Source: Candidatus Poribacteria bacterium
GTDB lineage: Bacteria > Poribacteria > WGA-4E > WGA-3G
Reading direction: 5' to 3'
Assembly: GCA_007571305.1 (NCBI GenBank)
Contig: RKRR01000078.1
Span: 38,128 to 102,127 of the forward strand
Length of the DNA: 64,000 nucleotides
Under the pieces are notes generated by a model. That model was not told the origin of the DNA. It saw only the letters and a program-made list of their open reading frames with translations, and did no database searches. This document shows positions 54,098 through 63,833 of the stretch, one piece after another (position 1 is the stretch's first letter; each line of letters begins with the position of its first letter). The position numbers and the translations under genes are program-made.

Positions 54098-55612
54098 ATG
54101 AACACCCTCTACTTCGGCGACAATCTTGAAATTATGAGAGAAATGGACGACCAAGGTGTCGATCTGATATGCACCGACCCGCCCTTCAACTCCGGCCGCG
54201 ACTACAATACCTTCCTCACCGACTCGAAGGCACAATCCAAAGCGTTCACGGACACATGGACATGGGACGACCCTGCACAAGATACTCGAGCCGACATAGA
54301 GAGACGCGCACGCACCAGCGACACCTATAAAGCGTTGGATACCTGCTTGAAAGGTTATGACCTTGTACTACAAAATGCAGTGTCAGGAAACAAAGGCGCG
54401 ATGCGGGCATACCTCGCGTTTATGGGACCACGGCTGGCGGAGATGCACCGACTCCTGAGAGACACAGGGAGCATCTACCTCCACTGTGACCCAACCGCAA
54501 GCCACTATCTCAAAGGCATAATGGACGCGATCTGGGATCAAAACAATCGCAAAAAGAATGAGTATTTTCGAAATGAAATTGTGTGGTGTTATAGAGGTGC
54601 AGGGTATCCTAAAAAAGATTTTGGCAGAAGACATGACATCATCTTAAGATATAGTAATGGACCGCAATATATTTTTAATCTAGATGACATCAGAGAAGAA
54701 TATGCTGAAGCCACAATAGAAAGGTTTAAACATCATATTGGGAATAAACGAAAAGCAGGTGATTTCGGAGTCCAAAAATTGAATCCGCTCGGGAAGCATC
54801 CCGATGACTGGTGGCAGATTCAACCGATTGCACCATCATCTAAGGAACGCCTCGGTTATCCGACACAGAAGCCGCGTGCCCTCTATGAACGCATGATAGA
54901 AGCGTCCAGCAACGAAGGCATGTTGGTGATGGACCCGTTCTGTGGGTGCGGCACCACAATAGACGCAGCACACACCCTCCATCGATTCTGGATAGGTATA
55001 GACCTCACTATCCTCGCACTCGATCCGATGCGCCGCAGACTCGCTGACCGACACGGCTTAGAACCCTCAAAAGACTACGAAATCCACGGCTACCCGACAA
55101 ATATGCAAGAAGTCCATAAACTCGTCCGAGATGAAAAGAAATATCACGACTTTTCTAACTGGGCAGTCACACGACTCGGACTTCAACCGACAAAATCTGT
55201 CGGGGACGGCGGAAAAGATGGCGAGGCACACGTCGGGCATATCACGCTCTGGGACCCAGAGGAAGGTCAAACAACCGACACGCGTATCCTCGCAGAAGTC
55301 AAAAGCGGTAGACCCACTATCACACAAGTCCGCGCCTTCTGTCATGTCATGGATAAAAACGATGCTATCGGTATATTTATCACGATTGAACCCGTCAGTG
55401 CAGGTATGCGTCAAATTGCAGCAGATATGGGAACGTTCTATCATAATAACGAAACATTTCCGCGTCTGCAGTTCTGGCAGATAGACGACACCTATTTTGA
55501 AAATCCGAGTTCCTTAAAGGATATTATCCGTCTCCCTGCGGCCTGGCTTGCACCGATGCGAAGAATAGAAAGGCATTTTACAGACACACAGATGACGCTG
55601 CTCCGTTCATAA
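54098..55612 (+). CDS. DNA amino-methyltransferase fused to a PD-(D/E)XK nuclease domain
   Basis: 504 residues. Methylase half: catalytic motif IV DPPF (27-30) comes first and the AdoMet site DPFCGCGTT (279-287) second, the beta-class order; TQKPRALYERMI precedes motif I. The C-terminal part (about 350-450) has an Mrr-like restriction signature: G369-D-G-G-K-D-G375, then E400-V-K402 (ILAEVKSG), strand DAIGIFITIEPVS. So one protein has both methylase and nuclease features, similar in idea to type IIG/III fusions. It lies between gcvT and gcvH with mobile repeats downstream. Target unknown. Confidence 0.85.
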   Translation: MNTLYFGDNLEIMREMDDQGVDLICTDPPFNSGRDYNTFLTDSKAQSKAFTDTWTWDDPAQDTRADIERRARTSDTYKALDTCLKGYDLVLQNAVSGNKGAMRAYLAFMGPRLAEMHRLLRDTGSIYLHCDPTASHYLKGIMDAIWDQNNRKKNEYFRNEIVWCYRGAGYPKKDFGRRHDIILRYSNGPQYIFNLDDIREEYAEATIERFKHHIGNKRKAGDFGVQKLNPLGKHPDDWWQIQPIAPSSKERLGYPTQKPRALYERMIEASSNEGMLVMDPFCGCGTTIDAAHTLHRFWIGIDLTILALDPMRRRLADRHGLEPSKDYEIHGYPTNMQEVHKLVRDEKKYHDFSNWAVTRLGLQPTKSVGDGGKDGEAHVGHITLWDPEEGQTTDTRILAEVKSGRPTITQVRAFCHVMDKNDAIGIFITIEPVSAGMRQIAADMGTFYHNNETFPRLQFWQIDDTYFENPSSLKDIIRLPAAWLAPMRRIERHFTDTQMTLLRS

Positions 55613-55764
55613 CACAAACTGTTCGTTTGTGTGGTATTGTAAAACTATGCGTTGTATCACCAACATTTATTTCCTTATTTTATCCGTTCTCCTGCTGGCA
55701 AGGGGGTGCGGGTATGGATGGGCAACGTTTCCGGAAAATGAAGCATAGTCTTTTAGAAATGTTA

Positions 55765-55889
55765 TATAGTAAAATCCGAAAACAGGTTCACACTTGTAGC
55801 ATAGCCTGTTAGGCTGTGCCGGCCATAACAGATAACTTCAGAGTTCACACGACGCTATGAGTGTCCAAGTAATTAGGGAATCTACTATA
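55765..55889. repeat. Family-2 125-bp MITE-like element, copy 2
   Basis: Same length and ends as the copy at 23202; 118 of 125 positions identical by eye. Hairpin core at 55799-55819 (arms AGCCT/AGGCT). Confidence 0.8.
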
Positions 55890-56061
55890 AGAATACAACA
55901 GTTTGGACAATTCGTATCACATTCTGAGGGATTTTTCAAAGATCAGCGAATTTTATAGAAATTTCCCTCCCAACAGCATTTGGCAAAAAATAACGGTGGT
56001 GCTCAGTGCTTGACACAGGCTAACAGCCTATGCTACAGAAGGTCGTCCAAACTTTAGTATA
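55886..56061. repeat. Family-4 repeat element
   Basis: Inverted ends TATA...AGTTTGGAC (55886-55908) and GTCCAAACT...TATA (56045-56061). Hairpin core in minus orientation at 56013-56033 (arms AGGCT/AGCCT). It shares its TATA ends with the neighbouring elements on both sides. Confidence 0.65.
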
Positions 56062-56221
56062 ACCCAAATTGCGACGGACAAGTTTTTAGGTACATAGATG
56101 CCGTTTTTCAGCGGAAAGCCTTCAGTATTCGGATGTTTTTGTAGCATAGGAGACCGTTGGTTTCCTGTGGATATTTATGCACAACCTAACAGGTTATGCT
56201 ACAAGGTGGCAACTTAGGTTA
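56060..56221. repeat. Family-1 repeat element, copy E
   Basis: 162 bp, ends TAACCCAAATTGCGAC and, read inward from the right, TAACCTAAGTTGCCAC. Hairpin core in minus orientation at 56179-56199. Third of three elements lying end to end before gcvH. Confidence 0.8.
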
Positions 56222-56242
56222 AAAATAATATAGAGAGCGAAA

Positions 56243-56629
56243 ATGATCCCACAAAACTTAAAATACATGGAAAGCCATGAATGGGCAAAGCAAGAAGGCG
56301 ACATTGCTACTATCGGTATCAGCGATTATGCTCAATCCGAAATTCAGGATATCGTCTATGTTGAATTGCCCGAAGTTGGCACTGAACTCACACAGAAAAC
56401 AGAGTTCGGCGTGATAGAATCTGTCAAAGCCGCATTTGACCTCTATGCCCCTGTTAGCGGAGAAGTTATTGCGGTCAACGAATCCCTCCTTGATGCCCCA
56501 GAACACGTCAATGAATCTCCTTATGATGAGGGGTGGTTTCTCAAAATCAGAATGACAGACACCGGCGAACTTGATGCCCTTCTTGATGCCGATAGTTATC
56601 AGGCACATATTGAGGCGGAGCATGCTTGA
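56243..56629 (+). CDS. gcvH: Glycine cleavage system H protein
   Basis: 128 residues. Lipoyl carrier of the system; lipoyl lysine K62 in [20 protein letters not shown]. The N-terminus [20 protein letters not shown] and the C-terminus EGWFLKIRM are typical. gcvP starts 8 nt before its stop. Confidence 0.96.
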   Translation: MIPQNLKYMESHEWAKQEGDIATIGISDYAQSEIQDIVYVELPEVGTELTQKTEFGVIESVKAAFDLYAPVSGEVIAVNESLLDAPEHVNESPYDEGWFLKIRMTDTGELDALLDADSYQAHIEAEHA

Positions 56630-59510
56630 AAAACAGAAAAACGGAAGACCTTTCGCAAACCGACATATCGGCCCTCGCCCAGAGGATATTGAATTGATGT
56701 TGTCAACGCTCGGCTATTCGTCAATGGCTGATTTCGTTGAAGACGTTGTGCCAGCGGACATTCGTGTATCCTCCCCCTTCAGTTTAGATGGAGCTGCATC
56801 TGGCCTAGGGCGTAGTTTGCAAGCCCATATTGTAAAGTCAGAGTCAGAGGTGCTTATCGCCCTAAAGAAACTTGCTGCCCAAAACCAGGTCTTTCGCTCT
56901 TTTATCGGCATGGGATACTATAATTGCTTCGTTCCCCCAGTCATCCAGCGAAACATTCTGGAGAATCCGGGGTGGTACACCCAATACACACCCTATCAAG
57001 CCGAGATTTCACAGGGACGTTTGGAAGCATTGCTAAACTTTCAAACGATGGTAATTGATTTAACCGGCTTGCCTGTTGCGAATGCTTCTCTCTTGGATGA
57101 GGCAACAGCCGCCGCTGAGGCGATGGGGATGTGTGTTGCAAATGTGAGGCAGAAGAGCAGTCAAAATTTTTTTGTGTCAGAAACCTGTCATCCACAAACA
57201 ATTGCTGTCCTACAAACACGCGCTGAGCCGCTCGGCATTGAATTACAGATCGGTGACCATCGCGATGTCAATTTTGACACACCGATCTTAGGTGCCATCA
57301 CGCAATATCCTGCTACAGATGGGGCGATCTACGATTACAGTAAGTTCGCTGAACAAGTGCATGCCGCTGGCGGTTTATTCGTTACCGCGACGGACCTGTT
57401 GGTACTCACGCTCTTACGCCCCCCCAGTGAGTTTGGTGCTGATATTGCTATCGGTAGCGCACAGCGGTTTGGTGTGCCACTCGGATACGGCGGGCCCCAC
57501 GCAGCTTTTCTGTCCACACATGAAAAACTGAAACGTAGTATTCCCGGACGGATTGCAGGTGTTTCTCAAGATGTGACCGGCAAACCGGCTATTCGCTTAG
57601 CACTCCAAACCCGGGAGCAGCATATCCGACGCGAAAAAGCGACGAGTAATATTTGTACCGCGCAGGTCCTGCTCGCTGTGATGGCAGGGATGTATGCCGT
57701 CTATCATGGCCCCACAGGACTTAAGGACATTGCTGAACGCGTCCATTCCCTCACTTGTATCTTACGTGCAGGACTTGAAGAACTTGGGTTTGCAACGGGA
57801 GAATCACCCTGTTTTGATACTCTCTCCATTGGTGTTCCATCAGGAACAGTGGAGGCGTTGCACGAATCCGCACATGCAAAACACATCAATCTTCGGGTGA
57901 TTGATTCAACACATATCGGTATCTCTTTGGACGAAACGACAACATCTGCTGATGTCGAAGAAATCCTACGGATATTTGGTGCGCGGGCGGGTTTAGAAAG
58001 CGTCTCTGCAAGTGAAATTCCAATAGATTTACAACGGAAGAGTTCCTACTTGACGCATCCTGTGTTCAATAGTTACCATTCTGAAACCGAGATGCTTCGC
58101 TATATCCACAAACTGCAAACCAAAGACCTTTCCCTTGTGAATGCCATGATACCTCTCGGTTCTTGTACCATGAAACTCAACGCTACGGCGGAGATGGTCC
58201 CGGTGACGTGGAACGAATTTGGGGGACTGCACCCCTTCGCGCCACGAGAGCAAGCAGAAGGCTATCAGAATCTATTTTCACAGTTAGAAACGTGGTTAGC
58301 TGAGATAACCGGTTATAGTGGAATCTCATTGCAACCGAATGCGGGTTCACAAGGCGAATATGCAGGACTGTTAGTCATACGTCAATACCACCAGAGCCGC
58401 GGGGAGTCGCATCGTAATGTTTGTTTGATACCAACATCTGCTCACGGCACAAATCCTGCGAGTGCTGTGATGGCAGGGATGCAAGTTGTCGTCGTCGCAT
58501 GCGATACCGATGGGAATATTGACCTCGAAGATCTTCGATTGAAAGCCGATGATCATCGTGAAAATCTCGCAGCCGCCATGATTACATATCCTTCAACACA
58601 CGGGGTCTTTGAAGAGAAAATCCGAGAGATTTGTGATATTGTTCATCAATCCGGCGGACAGGTCTATATGGACGGTGCGAATCTGAATGCCCTTGTCGGT
58701 ATCGGACAGCCGGCAGATATTGGAGCGGATGTCTGTCATTTGAATCTTCACAAAACTTTCTGTATCCCACACGGGGGCGGTGGACCAGGGATGGGCCCTA
58801 TTGGTGTCAAAGCACATCTCACAGATTTCTTGCCCACGCATCCGCTTGTCCCTGTCGGGGGTGACGCTGGAATTGGTGCCGTGTCTGCTGCTCCTTGGGG
58901 GAGTCCGGGTATTCTGCCTATCTCTTGGGCATATATTGCAATGATGGGAACAGAGGGACTTACCGCCGCGACAGAAGTTGCGATCCTGAATGCTAACTAT
59001 ATTGCCAAACGGCTTGCTCCTCATTATCCTGTCCTTTATACTGGAAAGAACGGCTTAGTTGCTCATGAATGTATCATTGATTTGCGTGCTTTCAAGAAAA
59101 GTGCCGGTATAGATGTGACCGATGTCGCAAAGCGACTAATGGACTATGGATTCCATGCACCGACTGTCTCCTGGCCCGTGCTGGGAACAATGATGATTGA
59201 ACCGACAGAAAGCGAATCAAAGGCGGAGTTGGAACGGTTCTGTGCCGCTCTCATTTCAATACGTGAAGAGATAGCGGAGATTGAGGCGGGCGTTGCTGAT
59301 CGGGTAGACAATATGTTAAAGAATGCCCCCCATACTGTGGAGGCGGTTACACAATCTGAGTGGAGTCATCCGTATTCGCGTGAAAGAGCCGCCTTTCCAC
59401 AACCTTGGGTCCGAGAGGCTAAATTTTGGCCCGCAGTCGCGCGTATCAACGAGGTCTACGGGGATAGAAATCTTATGTGTGCCTGTCCGCCTCTTGACGA
59501 ATATTCCTAA
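56622..59510 (+). CDS. gcvP: Glycine dehydrogenase (decarboxylating), P protein
   Basis: 962 residues, the fused homodimeric form with both halves in one chain. N-terminal half: [34 protein letters not shown]-terminal half: [22 protein letters not shown] and the PLP lysine in [20 protein letters not shown]. Decarboxylates glycine and passes the methylamine to GcvH. Start ATG 56622 overlaps gcvH by 8 nt (AGGCGGAG upstream); the longer frame runs through gcvH and is not used. Repeat copy F begins 2 nt after its stop. Confidence 0.96.
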   Translation: MLEKQKNGRPFANRHIGPRPEDIELMLSTLGYSSMADFVEDVVPADIRVSSPFSLDGAASGLGRSLQAHIVKSESEVLIALKKLAAQNQVFRSFIGMGYYNCFVPPVIQRNILENPGWYTQYTPYQAEISQGRLEALLNFQTMVIDLTGLPVANASLLDEATAAAEAMGMCVANVRQKSSQNFFVSETCHPQTIAVLQTRAEPLGIELQIGDHRDVNFDTPILGAITQYPATDGAIYDYSKFAEQVHAAGGLFVTATDLLVLTLLRPPSEFGADIAIGSAQRFGVPLGYGGPHAAFLSTHEKLKRSIPGRIAGVSQDVTGKPAIRLALQTREQHIRREKATSNICTAQVLLAVMAGMYAVYHGPTGLKDIAERVHSLTCILRAGLEELGFATGESPCFDTLSIGVPSGTVEALHESAHAKHINLRVIDSTHIGISLDETTTSADVEEILRIFGARAGLESVSASEIPIDLQRKSSYLTHPVFNSYHSETEMLRYIHKLQTKDLSLVNAMIPLGSCTMKLNATAEMVPVTWNEFGGLHPFAPREQAEGYQNLFSQLETWLAEITGYSGISLQPNAGSQGEYAGLLVIRQYHQSRGESHRNVCLIPTSAHGTNPASAVMAGMQVVVVACDTDGNIDLEDLRLKADDHRENLAAAMITYPSTHGVFEEKIREICDIVHQSGGQVYMDGANLNALVGIGQPADIGADVCHLNLHKTFCIPHGGGGPGMGPIGVKAHLTDFLPTHPLVPVGGDAGIGAVSAAPWGSPGILPISWAYIAMMGTEGLTAATEVAILNANYIAKRLAPHYPVLYTGKNGLVAHECIIDLRAFKKSAGIDVTDVAKRLMDYGFHAPTVSWPVLGTMMIEPTESESKAELERFCAALISIREEIAEIEAGVADRVDNMLKNAPHTVEAVTQSEWSHPYSRERAAFPQPWVREAKFWPAVARINEVYGDRNLMCACPPLDEYS

Positions 59511-59511
59511 T

Positions 59512-59668
59512 TAACCCAAGTTGCCAGTTCTGTAGCATCACCTGTGAGGTTGTGCAGCTTCACACCAAGAATGACGCGGAATACACCAAACTTTTCGCAA
59601 AAATGAAGGATTGTCGCTGAAAACGGGTGTTCGTGGATATGAAATCATAGAGATAGCAACTTGAGTTA
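59512..59668. repeat. Family-1 repeat element, copy F
   Basis: 157 bp, ends TAACCCAAGTTGCCAG and, read inward from the right, TAACTCAAGTTGCTATC. Core in plus orientation at 59535-59555 (loop GTG). Interior similar to copies B and C, inverted. Confidence 0.75.
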
Positions 59669-59671
59669 CTA

Positions 59672-59836
59672 TAACCCCAGTTGCTACGGACGAGATCTTC
59701 GGCATCCAGTCCTATTTTTTACTGAAACGGTTTCATGATTCGGAGGTATTCCGTAGCGTAGGGTGTTGGTCTCCTGCATGCTTAAAATGCACACCCTCAC
59801 AGGTTATGCTGCAAAAGAGCAGCGTGCATAAGTCCT
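59672..59836. repeat. Family-1 repeat element, copy G, degenerate
   Basis: Left end TAACCCCAGTTGCTAC; the right end is eroded and merges with a family-3-like AAGTCCTA. Core in minus orientation at 59789-59809. It lies 3 nt from copy F, and the two form a tandem. The rest of the spacer to 59981 shows no gene. Confidence 0.6.
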
Positions 59837-59981
59837 AATGAATCTGAGCAAGTTTCGCACGTAGTTTAGCCGAGAAAGCTCACCGATCCCAAAAACGTAT
59901 CGAATTAACCAGAAACCTGTCCCAAACGAAGTGGAAAGATTTTACTTGGGCGTTTTTCGTCCAAGAGGCAATAGATAAAAA

Positions 59982-61388
59982 ATGAAAGCAATAATTATAG
60001 GTGCAGGAGAGGTAGGGTTCCATATTGCCAAACTTCTCACTGTCCAAGCTAACGATGTTGTTCTCATTGACGAATCCAGTGCCGCCTGCGACCGGGTGAA
60101 TGAGCAATTAGACTTGCAAACGCTGCACGGATCAGGGGCATCCCCGCGCCTTCTCAAAACCGCTGGGATTGACGAAGCTGAACTTCTCATAGCTGTTACA
60201 AATAGCGATGAGATTAATATGCTCGCTTGTCAGATAGCCAGCAGATACAGTGTCAGCACAAAAATTGCACGTGTCTCAAATCCTGACTATTTCTCCACAG
60301 AAAGTGGTCTGACTCCTAAAGATTTCGGCATTGATCTTCTGGTAAATCCAGAGCAGCACTGTGTTGCTGAATTTGTTCGACTCTTGCAGATACCTGAAGC
60401 GCGGGAGATTGTCGAGTTTGAAGACGGAAAAGTCCAACTTGTTTCCTTTCGTGCTAGACAGTCGAACCCCTTAATCGGAAAATTGCTCGCGGAGTTAGAT
60501 GCGAGTGGCCTGCTCACTGATATCCGTTTTGCTGCTATTAGTCGTCGAGGAGCTCCCAGTAACGGCAACCCGATCAGTAATGGTAGCAGGCACATTATCA
60601 TTCCGAAAGGAACAGATGCTTTGCAACAAGGTGACGAGGTCTTTGTCATCGGTAGTGCGTTGGCAGTGGAACAATTGTTACGCATCAGTGGTATCACGTT
60701 TAATCAGCAGCTTGAGCGCGTTATCATTGTTGGGGCAAGTCCTATCGGCATTGGGCTTGCTCGTGTGCTTGAAGAAAACGGCACCGACGTTAAACTCATT
60801 GAAGCCGATGAAACGCAAGCGCAACTGGCATCCCGAATGCTAAAACGCACCACCGTTTTACAGGGTGACTATCTCCAATATAGACTCCTTGAAGAAGCTG
60901 GTATAGAGGGTGTTAACGGATTCGTCTCGGTTACAGGGGATGATGAAAACGATATTATGGCATGTATGACCGCCAAAGAGAACGGTGCCCAGCGTGTCCT
61001 CGCACTCGTTCAGCGACCGCGTTATCTCCCCTTGTTGGCACGTATTCCGAGACTTGATGGCGCGGTTAGTCGACATCTTACTGTTGTTAGCAATATCCTG
61101 CGGCTCATCCGCCGTGGAAATATAGTTTCTGTTGCTTCGCTCCACGGTATAGATGCAGAAGTCATTGAAATTGTCGCTGGTGTCAACGCGAAAATAGTCC
61201 ACAAGGAACTCTCCTCTTTCAAAACAAGGTTTCCAGAAAATGCCTTTATCGGTGCTGTTATTCGACGGGAAAAACTCATTATTCCAACGGGTCAGTCTGT
61301 TATCCAACCCGCAGATCGAGTGATTGTCTTTAGTATGCCCGGCGCGATTCCAATTGTCGAAGACCTTTTCGCCGAACGCCGAGCCTAA
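59982..61388 (+). CDS. trkA: Trk potassium uptake regulator TrkA
   Basis: 468 residues. Two RCK units: NAD-binding folds starting IIIGAGEVGFHIAKLLT and RVIIVGASPIGIGLARVLEE, each followed by a TrkA-C domain (VSFRARQSNPLIGKLLAEL; EVIEIVAGVNAKIVHKELSS). It is the cytoplasmic NAD-binding gate of the TrkH channel encoded next. Confidence 0.95.
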   Translation: MKAIIIGAGEVGFHIAKLLTVQANDVVLIDESSAACDRVNEQLDLQTLHGSGASPRLLKTAGIDEAELLIAVTNSDEINMLACQIASRYSVSTKIARVSNPDYFSTESGLTPKDFGIDLLVNPEQHCVAEFVRLLQIPEAREIVEFEDGKVQLVSFRARQSNPLIGKLLAELDASGLLTDIRFAAISRRGAPSNGNPISNGSRHIIIPKGTDALQQGDEVFVIGSALAVEQLLRISGITFNQQLERVIIVGASPIGIGLARVLEENGTDVKLIEADETQAQLASRMLKRTTVLQGDYLQYRLLEEAGIEGVNGFVSVTGDDENDIMACMTAKENGAQRVLALVQRPRYLPLLARIPRLDGAVSRHLTVVSNILRLIRRGNIVSVASLHGIDAEVIEIVAGVNAKIVHKELSSFKTRFPENAFIGAVIRREKLIIPTGQSVIQPADRVIVFSMPGAIPIVEDLFAERRA

Positions 61389-61407
61389 AGGGTTGTCGAT
61401 CGTCTAT

Positions 61408-61594
61408 TATCGGTTAAGAGCAGTTTGTAGCATAACCTGTTAGGTTGTGCAGCTAAGCACGCAGGAGACCCACGGTTTCCTACGCTACGAACTTAAGCAC
61501 GCAAACTAACGATCTCCTACACTACGAAATGCCTCCGAATTCAGTGAAAAATGGGACAGGATGCCTAAAATCTTGTGAGTAGCAACTTGCGTTA
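61408..61594. repeat. Family-1 repeat element, copy H
   Basis: About 187 bp; right end, read inward, TAACGCAAGTTGCTAC; left end eroded. Core in plus orientation at 61430-61450 with the consensus sequence. The interior AGCACGC..CTACGCTACGAA block is duplicated, which explains the extra length. It lies between trkA and trkH. Confidence 0.75.
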
Positions 61595-61603
61595 ACTGTT
61601 AAC

Positions 61604-63109
61604 ATGAGTCTTAAATTAATCGCCTATACGCTTGGTAATTTACTGATTTGTCTCGCGGGAACGATGCTGCTTCCTTTGGGAGTGGCTATCTATTATCAGG
61701 TAAGAGCAGGTGAAACCGAGAGTAATTTGACAGCATTTGTCATCTCGGCGATACTTACCGTAGTCGTTGGGATGGCTCTGCGTTTAAGTATTCGCGCGCG
61801 GCAGGAGGAACTCGGCATACGCGAAGGCTTTGCAGTTGTCGCTTTAGGATGGGTGACAGTCGCCCTTTTTGGCTCGCTTCCCTACATCTTTGCAGATGTA
61901 TTTCACACTGAGGGTCGTTCATCGTGGGTAGAATTTTCTTTTTGTTATTTTGAATCTATGGCAGGATTCTCGACGACAGGTGCCACTGTCCTGACTGAGA
62001 TTGAGCAGCTTTCACACGCAGTCCTCTTCTGGCGGAGTCTTTCCCATTGGCTTGGTGGGATGGGAATTGTCGTGCTTGCAGTCGCTATTCTTCCAATGCT
62101 CGGCATCGGGGGTATGCAGCTTTTTCGCGCCGAGGCTCCCGGACCGCAGACCGATCGACTCACACCCCGTATTGCCCAGACCGCTAAACTTCTCTGGGGT
62201 GTTTATCTCCTGCTCTCTTTTTTGGAAACTGTGCTACTGATGTTTGGTGGAATGTCGCTTTTTGACGCGCTCTGCCACACCTTTGGCACGATGGCAACGG
62301 GTGGGTTTTCGACAAAGAACCATAGCATCGGACACTACAATAGTGTTTATATAGATATGGTCATCAGTTTCTTTATGTTCCTCGCCGGGACCAATTTCGC
62401 ACTTCATTATCGAGCTCTCCGAGGCAATGTCAAAGCTTATCTTCAAGATACGGAATTCAAATTCTACTGTATTGTTATCGCAGTGAGCATTACCATAATT
62501 TCATGGAATACAATCAGATTTCAGGTTGATGGGGATATTCCCTATGATTCAATGTGGACATCACTACGTTATGCTACGTTTCAGGTCATGTCTATCATCA
62601 CGACCACCGGCTATGGGACTGCTGACTTTGAACGCTGGCCCGCCCTCTCCCAATTCATTTTGGTGACACTGATGTTCTACGGGGGGTGTGCGGGTTCCAC
62701 TGGTGGGGGGATGAAGCAGGTGCGATTCCTACTTCTCATCAAACAGAGCGGAGCTGAAATTAAACGCCTCCTCTTTCCACATGCCTTGCTTCCTATTCGC
62801 GTTAATAATCGGGTCGTTCCACCCGAAGTCATGACGAATGTCCTCGGATTCTTTTTCTTTTTCATCGGGATTTTCGCGATTGTAACGTGCATTATGACAA
62901 CTCTGGGACTTGACCTTATGAGTGCTGCGGGAGCGACAATCGCTACGATGGCGAACATCGGCCCCGGTCTCGGCAGTGTCGGACCAACCGATAACTATGC
63001 CCATATCCACACAGTTGGAAAATATGTGCTGTCCTTCTGCATGCTGCTGGGACGTTTAGAACTTTATACCGTACTGATTCTCTTTTCACCGAATTTCTGG
63101 AAACGATAG
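61604..63109 (+). CDS. trkH: Trk-type potassium channel subunit TrkH
   Basis: 501 residues, four repeated M1-P-M2 units. Selectivity-filter-like loops are visible: FESMAGFSTTGATVLT, LCHTFGTMATGGFSTKN, ITTTGYGTADFERWP and ATIATMANIGPGLGSVG. Imports K+ with TrkA. Separated from trkA by repeat copy H. No ribosome site before the ATG. Confidence 0.95.
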   Translation: MSLKLIAYTLGNLLICLAGTMLLPLGVAIYYQVRAGETESNLTAFVISAILTVVVGMALRLSIRARQEELGIREGFAVVALGWVTVALFGSLPYIFADVFHTEGRSSWVEFSFCYFESMAGFSTTGATVLTEIEQLSHAVLFWRSLSHWLGGMGIVVLAVAILPMLGIGGMQLFRAEAPGPQTDRLTPRIAQTAKLLWGVYLLLSFLETVLLMFGGMSLFDALCHTFGTMATGGFSTKNHSIGHYNSVYIDMVISFFMFLAGTNFALHYRALRGNVKAYLQDTEFKFYCIVIAVSITIISWNTIRFQVDGDIPYDSMWTSLRYATFQVMSIITTTGYGTADFERWPALSQFILVTLMFYGGCAGSTGGGMKQVRFLLLIKQSGAEIKRLLFPHALLPIRVNNRVVPPEVMTNVLGFFFFFIGIFAIVTCIMTTLGLDLMSAAGATIATMANIGPGLGSVGPTDNYAHIHTVGKYVLSFCMLLGRLELYTVLILFSPNFWKR

Positions 63110-63188
63110 GTATTTTATTCTAACGGCTATTGGTTTAGAGAGAAGTCTGATCTCACCAAAAATCTCTTAACTGACAACTAGATAAAAA

Positions 63189-63833
63189 ATGAACACCGAA
63201 AAACTACGCAGAGAATATAGAACATATAGTGGGCATCTGCTTGAAGAGAACGTTTCGGACGATCCGTTTGAACAATTTGAAAAATGGTTCTCAGATGCAA
63301 TTGCCGCCAAACTCGATTTACCAGATGCTATGACCTTAGCAACAGCAACACCACAAGGTCTTCCTTCCGCTAGAATGGTGGTACTCAGAGGCTTTGATAC
63401 GAAAGGCTTCTGTTTCTACACTGATTATGGCAGTCAGAAGGGAAGGGAACTTGCTGAGAATCCGAATGCCGCGTTGGTATTCTATTGGCGAGAACTTGAT
63501 CGACAAGTCCGCAGTACCGGCACGGTTGAAAAAATGACAGCGGCGGAATCGAATGCTTACTTCGCCAGCCGACCTCTCAGCAGTCAACTTGCTGTCTGGA
63601 CAGAACGCCAGAGCCTTGTGATTACAGGGAGGGAACATCTCACAGAAGGGTTCCAACGAGTAGAACAGACATATTCACCCAATACTATTCCGCGTCCGCC
63701 ACATTGGGGTGGGTACCGACTCGTGCCGACTCTGTTTGAGTTTTGGCAAGGTTGTCCAAACCGCCTTCACGATAGACTCTGTTATACGCTACAGTCCAAT
63801 CGCACATGGGAGATGAAACGTTTATCACCCTGA
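63189..63833 (+). CDS. pdxH: Pyridoxamine 5'-phosphate oxidase
   Basis: 214 residues, FMN enzyme of vitamin B6 synthesis and salvage. Blocks: DPFEQFEKWFSDAI, AMTLATATPQGLPSARMVVLRGFDTKGFCFYTDYGSQKGREL, ASRPLSSQLAVWTERQS and the C-terminus FEFWQGCPNRLHDRLCY. Complete. Nothing coding follows to 64000; a family-3 left end (AGGACTTACGCA) starts at 63905. Confidence 0.96.
   Translation: MNTEKLRREYRTYSGHLLEENVSDDPFEQFEKWFSDAIAAKLDLPDAMTLATATPQGLPSARMVVLRGFDTKGFCFYTDYGSQKGRELAENPNAALVFYWRELDRQVRSTGTVEKMTAAESNAYFASRPLSSQLAVWTERQSLVITGREHLTEGFQRVEQTYSPNTIPRPPHWGGYRLVPTLFEFWQGCPNRLHDRLCYTLQSNRTWEMKRLSP

Noticed and set aside
55627-55812. 61-codon plus-strand frame
   Set aside because: Runs into the family-2 repeat and has no ribosome site or family features.
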